Positions 14,521-15,673 of a stretch of 15,673 nucleotides of DNA are shown piece by piece (positions within the stretch are counted from its first letter, which is position 1; each line of letters begins with the position of its first letter). This DNA comes from Fibrobacter sp. (GTDB lineage: Bacteria > Fibrobacterota > Fibrobacteria > Fibrobacterales > Fibrobacteraceae). The position numbers were made by a program, and so were the translations under genes. The stretch is from the NCBI GenBank assembly GCA_017550445.1, contig JAFZOV010000159.1, forward strand, positions 1 through 15,673. Direction: 5' to 3'. The notes beneath the pieces are model-generated. The model was not told the origin of the DNA, did no database searches, and saw only the letters and a list, made by a program, of their open reading frames with translations.

Positions 14521-15282
14521 CTATTTTTCCTTCACCAGCTTAGCACAGTAAATTGGCCCACGCCCCTGGGAACGATCGGGCAAGATGTGTACGCCGAATT
14601 CAGTACGGTCGGCCCCCTCTAAAAGGTTCTCGATTTGCGCAAAACGCATAGAAGGCCTTTTTTTCAGGATTTTCCTAACCACATCGTCATTTTCCAAAGG
14701 AGAAAGCGCACAAGTGCCATATATAACGGTTCCGCCCGGCCTAAGAGCATCCACCGCAGAAGCAAGCAGAGCACCCTGTTCCACAGAAAGCCTTTTGACC
14801 CGCTTTGCAGACCAGACTTCCAAATGGGCAGGCGAATTCAACACATGACGGTCCGATGAACAGGGAGCGTCCAACAGGATTCTGTCAAAACATTCCTTTT
14901 TATGAAGCCCAAACTTCATACCGTCGTAGCCAGTCACCTTGATTACGGAGCGCCAACTCTCGGGCAAGGAATTTTCAATTACATGTTGCAGCCTAAGCCG
15001 CCTATCCGGCGAACGGTCGTTACTCTGCAAGGAACCTTCACCTTTAAGCATCGAGGCAATCACAAGAGTCTTTCCACCTGGAGCCGCACACATATCAAGC
15101 ACATCGTCACCAGGTTCTACCCCAAGGGCCTTAGCCGCAAAAACAGAAGCTTCGTCCAAGTAGTAAGGCTCAAGGCCATCGCCAAAACGCAATTCCATTG
15201 CACAGCCGTCCCCTTTCAGGGATTCCAGCAAGGCAGGCCAACGCTCACCAAAAAGCTTCTCGTAGTAGTCAAAGAATTCCAT
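14521..15282 (-). CDS. RsmB/NSUN-type RNA (cytosine-5) methyltransferase
   Basis: This 253-residue SAM-dependent RNA m5C methyltransferase has the class motifs: VLDMCAAPGGKT (61-72, SAM binding), LLDAPCSSDRH (motif IV, Cys141) and YGTCALSPLEND (motif VI, nucleophile Cys191). It is much shorter than E. coli RsmB or RsmF because the N-terminal RNA-binding domain and the C-terminal extension are missing. The CSSDRH segment after the Pro-Cys resembles mitochondrial NSUN4 (PCTTDRH) more than the CSGEG of RsmF. The target is probably rRNA or tRNA and cannot be named. There is no Shine-Dalgarno. A TATTTTTG box (15287-15294) ends 4 nt before the ATG, so the mRNA may be leaderless. The gene lies 46 nt upstream of the PEGA gene. 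Confidence 0.9.
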   Translation of the reverse strand: MEFFDYYEKLFGERWPALLESLKGDGCAMELRFGDGLEPYYLDEASVFAAKALGVEPGDDVLDMCAAPGGKTLVIASMLKGEGSLQSNDRSPDRRLRLQHVIENSLPESWRSVIKVTGYDGMKFGLHKKECFDRILLDAPCSSDRHVLNSPAHLEVWSAKRVKRLSVEQGALLASAVDALRPGGTVIYGTCALSPLENDDVVRKILKKRPSMRFAQIENLLEGADRTEFGVHILPDRSQGRGPIYCAKLVKEK

Positions 15283-15286
15283 AATC

Positions 15287-15294
15287 CAAAAATA
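15287..15294 (-). promoter_or_regulatory. Candidate TAnnTTTG promoter box for the methyltransferase gene
   Basis: Read on the minus strand this is TATTTTTG, an exact TAnnTTTG match, followed by GATT and then the ATG. The 4-nt spacing leaves no room for a ribosome site. It lies downstream of the tRNA-Gln terminator, so the gene needs its own promoter in this short gap, which supports the call. Confidence 0.45.
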
Positions 15295-15318
15295 AAAACT
15301 CTCGAATAAAGATAACTA

Positions 15319-15356
15319 CAAAAAAAACTCTCTGTTCAGGGGTGTGAACAAAGAGT
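15319..15356 (-). terminator. Rho-independent terminator of tRNA-Gln
   Basis: On the minus strand ACTCTTTGTTCA (15345-15356) pairs with TGAACAGAGAGT (15327-15338) over 12 bp with a single U-G wobble and a CACCCC loop. Seven to eight T residues follow. It starts 6 bp downstream of the tRNA 3' end. Confidence 0.92.
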
Positions 15357-15361
15357 CTTCG

Positions 15362-15432
15362 TTGAGCTACCAGGATTCGAACCTAGACAAACAGAGTCAG
15401 AATCTGTTGTGCTACCATTACACCATAGCTCA
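15362..15432 (-). tRNA. tRNA-Gln (anticodon CUG)
   Basis: The minus strand folds into a full cloverleaf of 71 nt. The acceptor is TGAGCTA/TAGCTCA with discriminator A. The D-stem is GTGT/GCAC with a GG-containing loop. The anticodon stem ACAGA/TCTGT has loop TTCTGAC, giving anticodon CTG (reads CAG, glutamine). The T-stem CTAGG/CCTGG has loop TTCGAAT. The 3' CCA is not encoded, since CG follows the discriminator. The first base pair T-A at the acceptor end agrees with glutamine tRNAs. Confidence 0.95.
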
Positions 15433-15441
15433 ATGCGCCCC

Positions 15442-15472
15442 CAAAGTTAGTAAAAGAATTTCACTTCGGCAA
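15442..15472 (-). promoter_or_regulatory. Candidate promoter of tRNA-Gln
   Basis: Read on the minus strand, a TAACTTTG box (15442-15449, exact TAnnTTTG) ends 9 nt before the tRNA. A CTTG lies 20 nt upstream of the box, close to the -33 TTTG of Bacteroidetes promoters. The same stretch can be read as TTGCCG (15467-15472), 17 nt, TAACTT. The TTGCCG part lies just before the stop of the upstream partial gene. Confidence 0.5.
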
Positions 15473-15476
15473 GGGG

Positions 15477-15673
15477 TTATTTGAAAATATTTTGATTGGG
15501 CGGAGTGTAGGTCATCCACTGCTGCTCAAGAGTAGCCCCTTTATCGAACTCCACCGGCGTAAATGTCACATAGAACTGGGTCGGCACGGCCGACTGGCGC
15601 AATTTTGCAACCACCTTGGGATCACCAGAATAGAGAACCAGTTGCTGTTCCCCTGCCGGCAGTCCATCCAGAA
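15477..15673 (-). CDS. C-terminal end of an unidentified protein (5' end outside window)
   Basis: An open frame of 65 codons runs from the right edge to a TAA at 15477-15479. The visible tail begins LDGLPAGEQQLVLYSG, continues DPKVVAKLRQSAVPTQF and YVTFTPVEFDKGATLEQQW, and ends MTYTPPNQNIFK. It is soluble in character, with no membrane segment or recognisable motif. The codon bias towards G/C third positions and the lack of stops support real coding. I do not recognise a family. It precedes tRNA-Gln on the same strand by 44 nt. Confidence 0.65.
   Translation of the reverse strand, partial: LDGLPAGEQQLVLYSGDPKVVAKLRQSAVPTQFYVTFTPVEFDKGATLEQQWMTYTPPNQNIFK

Noticed and set aside
15362..15432. 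tRNA on the + strand
   Set aside because: The + strand reads GGATTCGAACC, the complement of the T-loop GGTTCGAATCC. Cloverleaf, promoter box and terminator all fit the minus strand.

Overview
The window most likely comes from Fibrobacter (phylum Fibrobacterota). The main marker is the lipoprotein at 5249-6175, whose C-terminal half is a FISUMP domain, the large paralogous family named from Fibrobacter succinogenes. The poly-serine linker after the signal peptide at 12930-14474 fits this, as do promoter-like boxes of the Bacteroidetes type (TAnnTTTG), since Fibrobacterota belong to the same FCB superphylum. The region is gene-dense and looks like ordinary chromosome. I see no phage, IS element, CRISPR array or rRNA, and no stretch over 300 bases lacks a gene.

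Layout. Positions 1-551 hold the end of an asparaginase gene on the + strand. It converges on fabV (641-1846, minus) across a bidirectional terminator. A divergent promoter region of about 190 bp separates fabV from a + strand cluster: dtd, a fused metX-metW gene, and yicC. A second bidirectional terminator at 5199-5229 separates yicC from a minus-strand pair, a cytoplasmic GH8 exo-oligoxylanase-like gene and the FISUMP lipoprotein. A divergent region at 7314-7407 then leads into a + strand pair, a thioredoxin-reductase-like flavoprotein and a radical SAM protein. The stop codon of the radical SAM gene overlaps that of tldD on the other strand. From there to the right edge everything is on the minus strand. 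In order of transcription these are a partial unknown gene, tRNA-Gln(CUG) with its terminator, an RsmB/NSUN-type RNA methyltransferase, a PEGA-domain envelope protein, a DUF1007 protein, a small outer-membrane-like protein, trxA, hisF and tldD.

Functions. Most genes are housekeeping: fatty acid reduction, D-aminoacyl-tRNA proofreading, methionine and histidine synthesis, RNA turnover and modification, and thiol redox. Three features are more unusual. First, MetX and MetW are fused, and a perfect 14-bp inverted repeat surrounds the start codon. Second, several genes (metXW, the PEGA gene and the methyltransferase gene) lack a Shine-Dalgarno and have a -7-like box ending 4-5 nt before the ATG, which suggests leaderless mRNAs. 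Third, a TrxR-like flavoprotein without the usual NADPH-phosphate motif is paired with a small radical SAM enzyme of unknown function. No clearly new defence or mobile system is visible.
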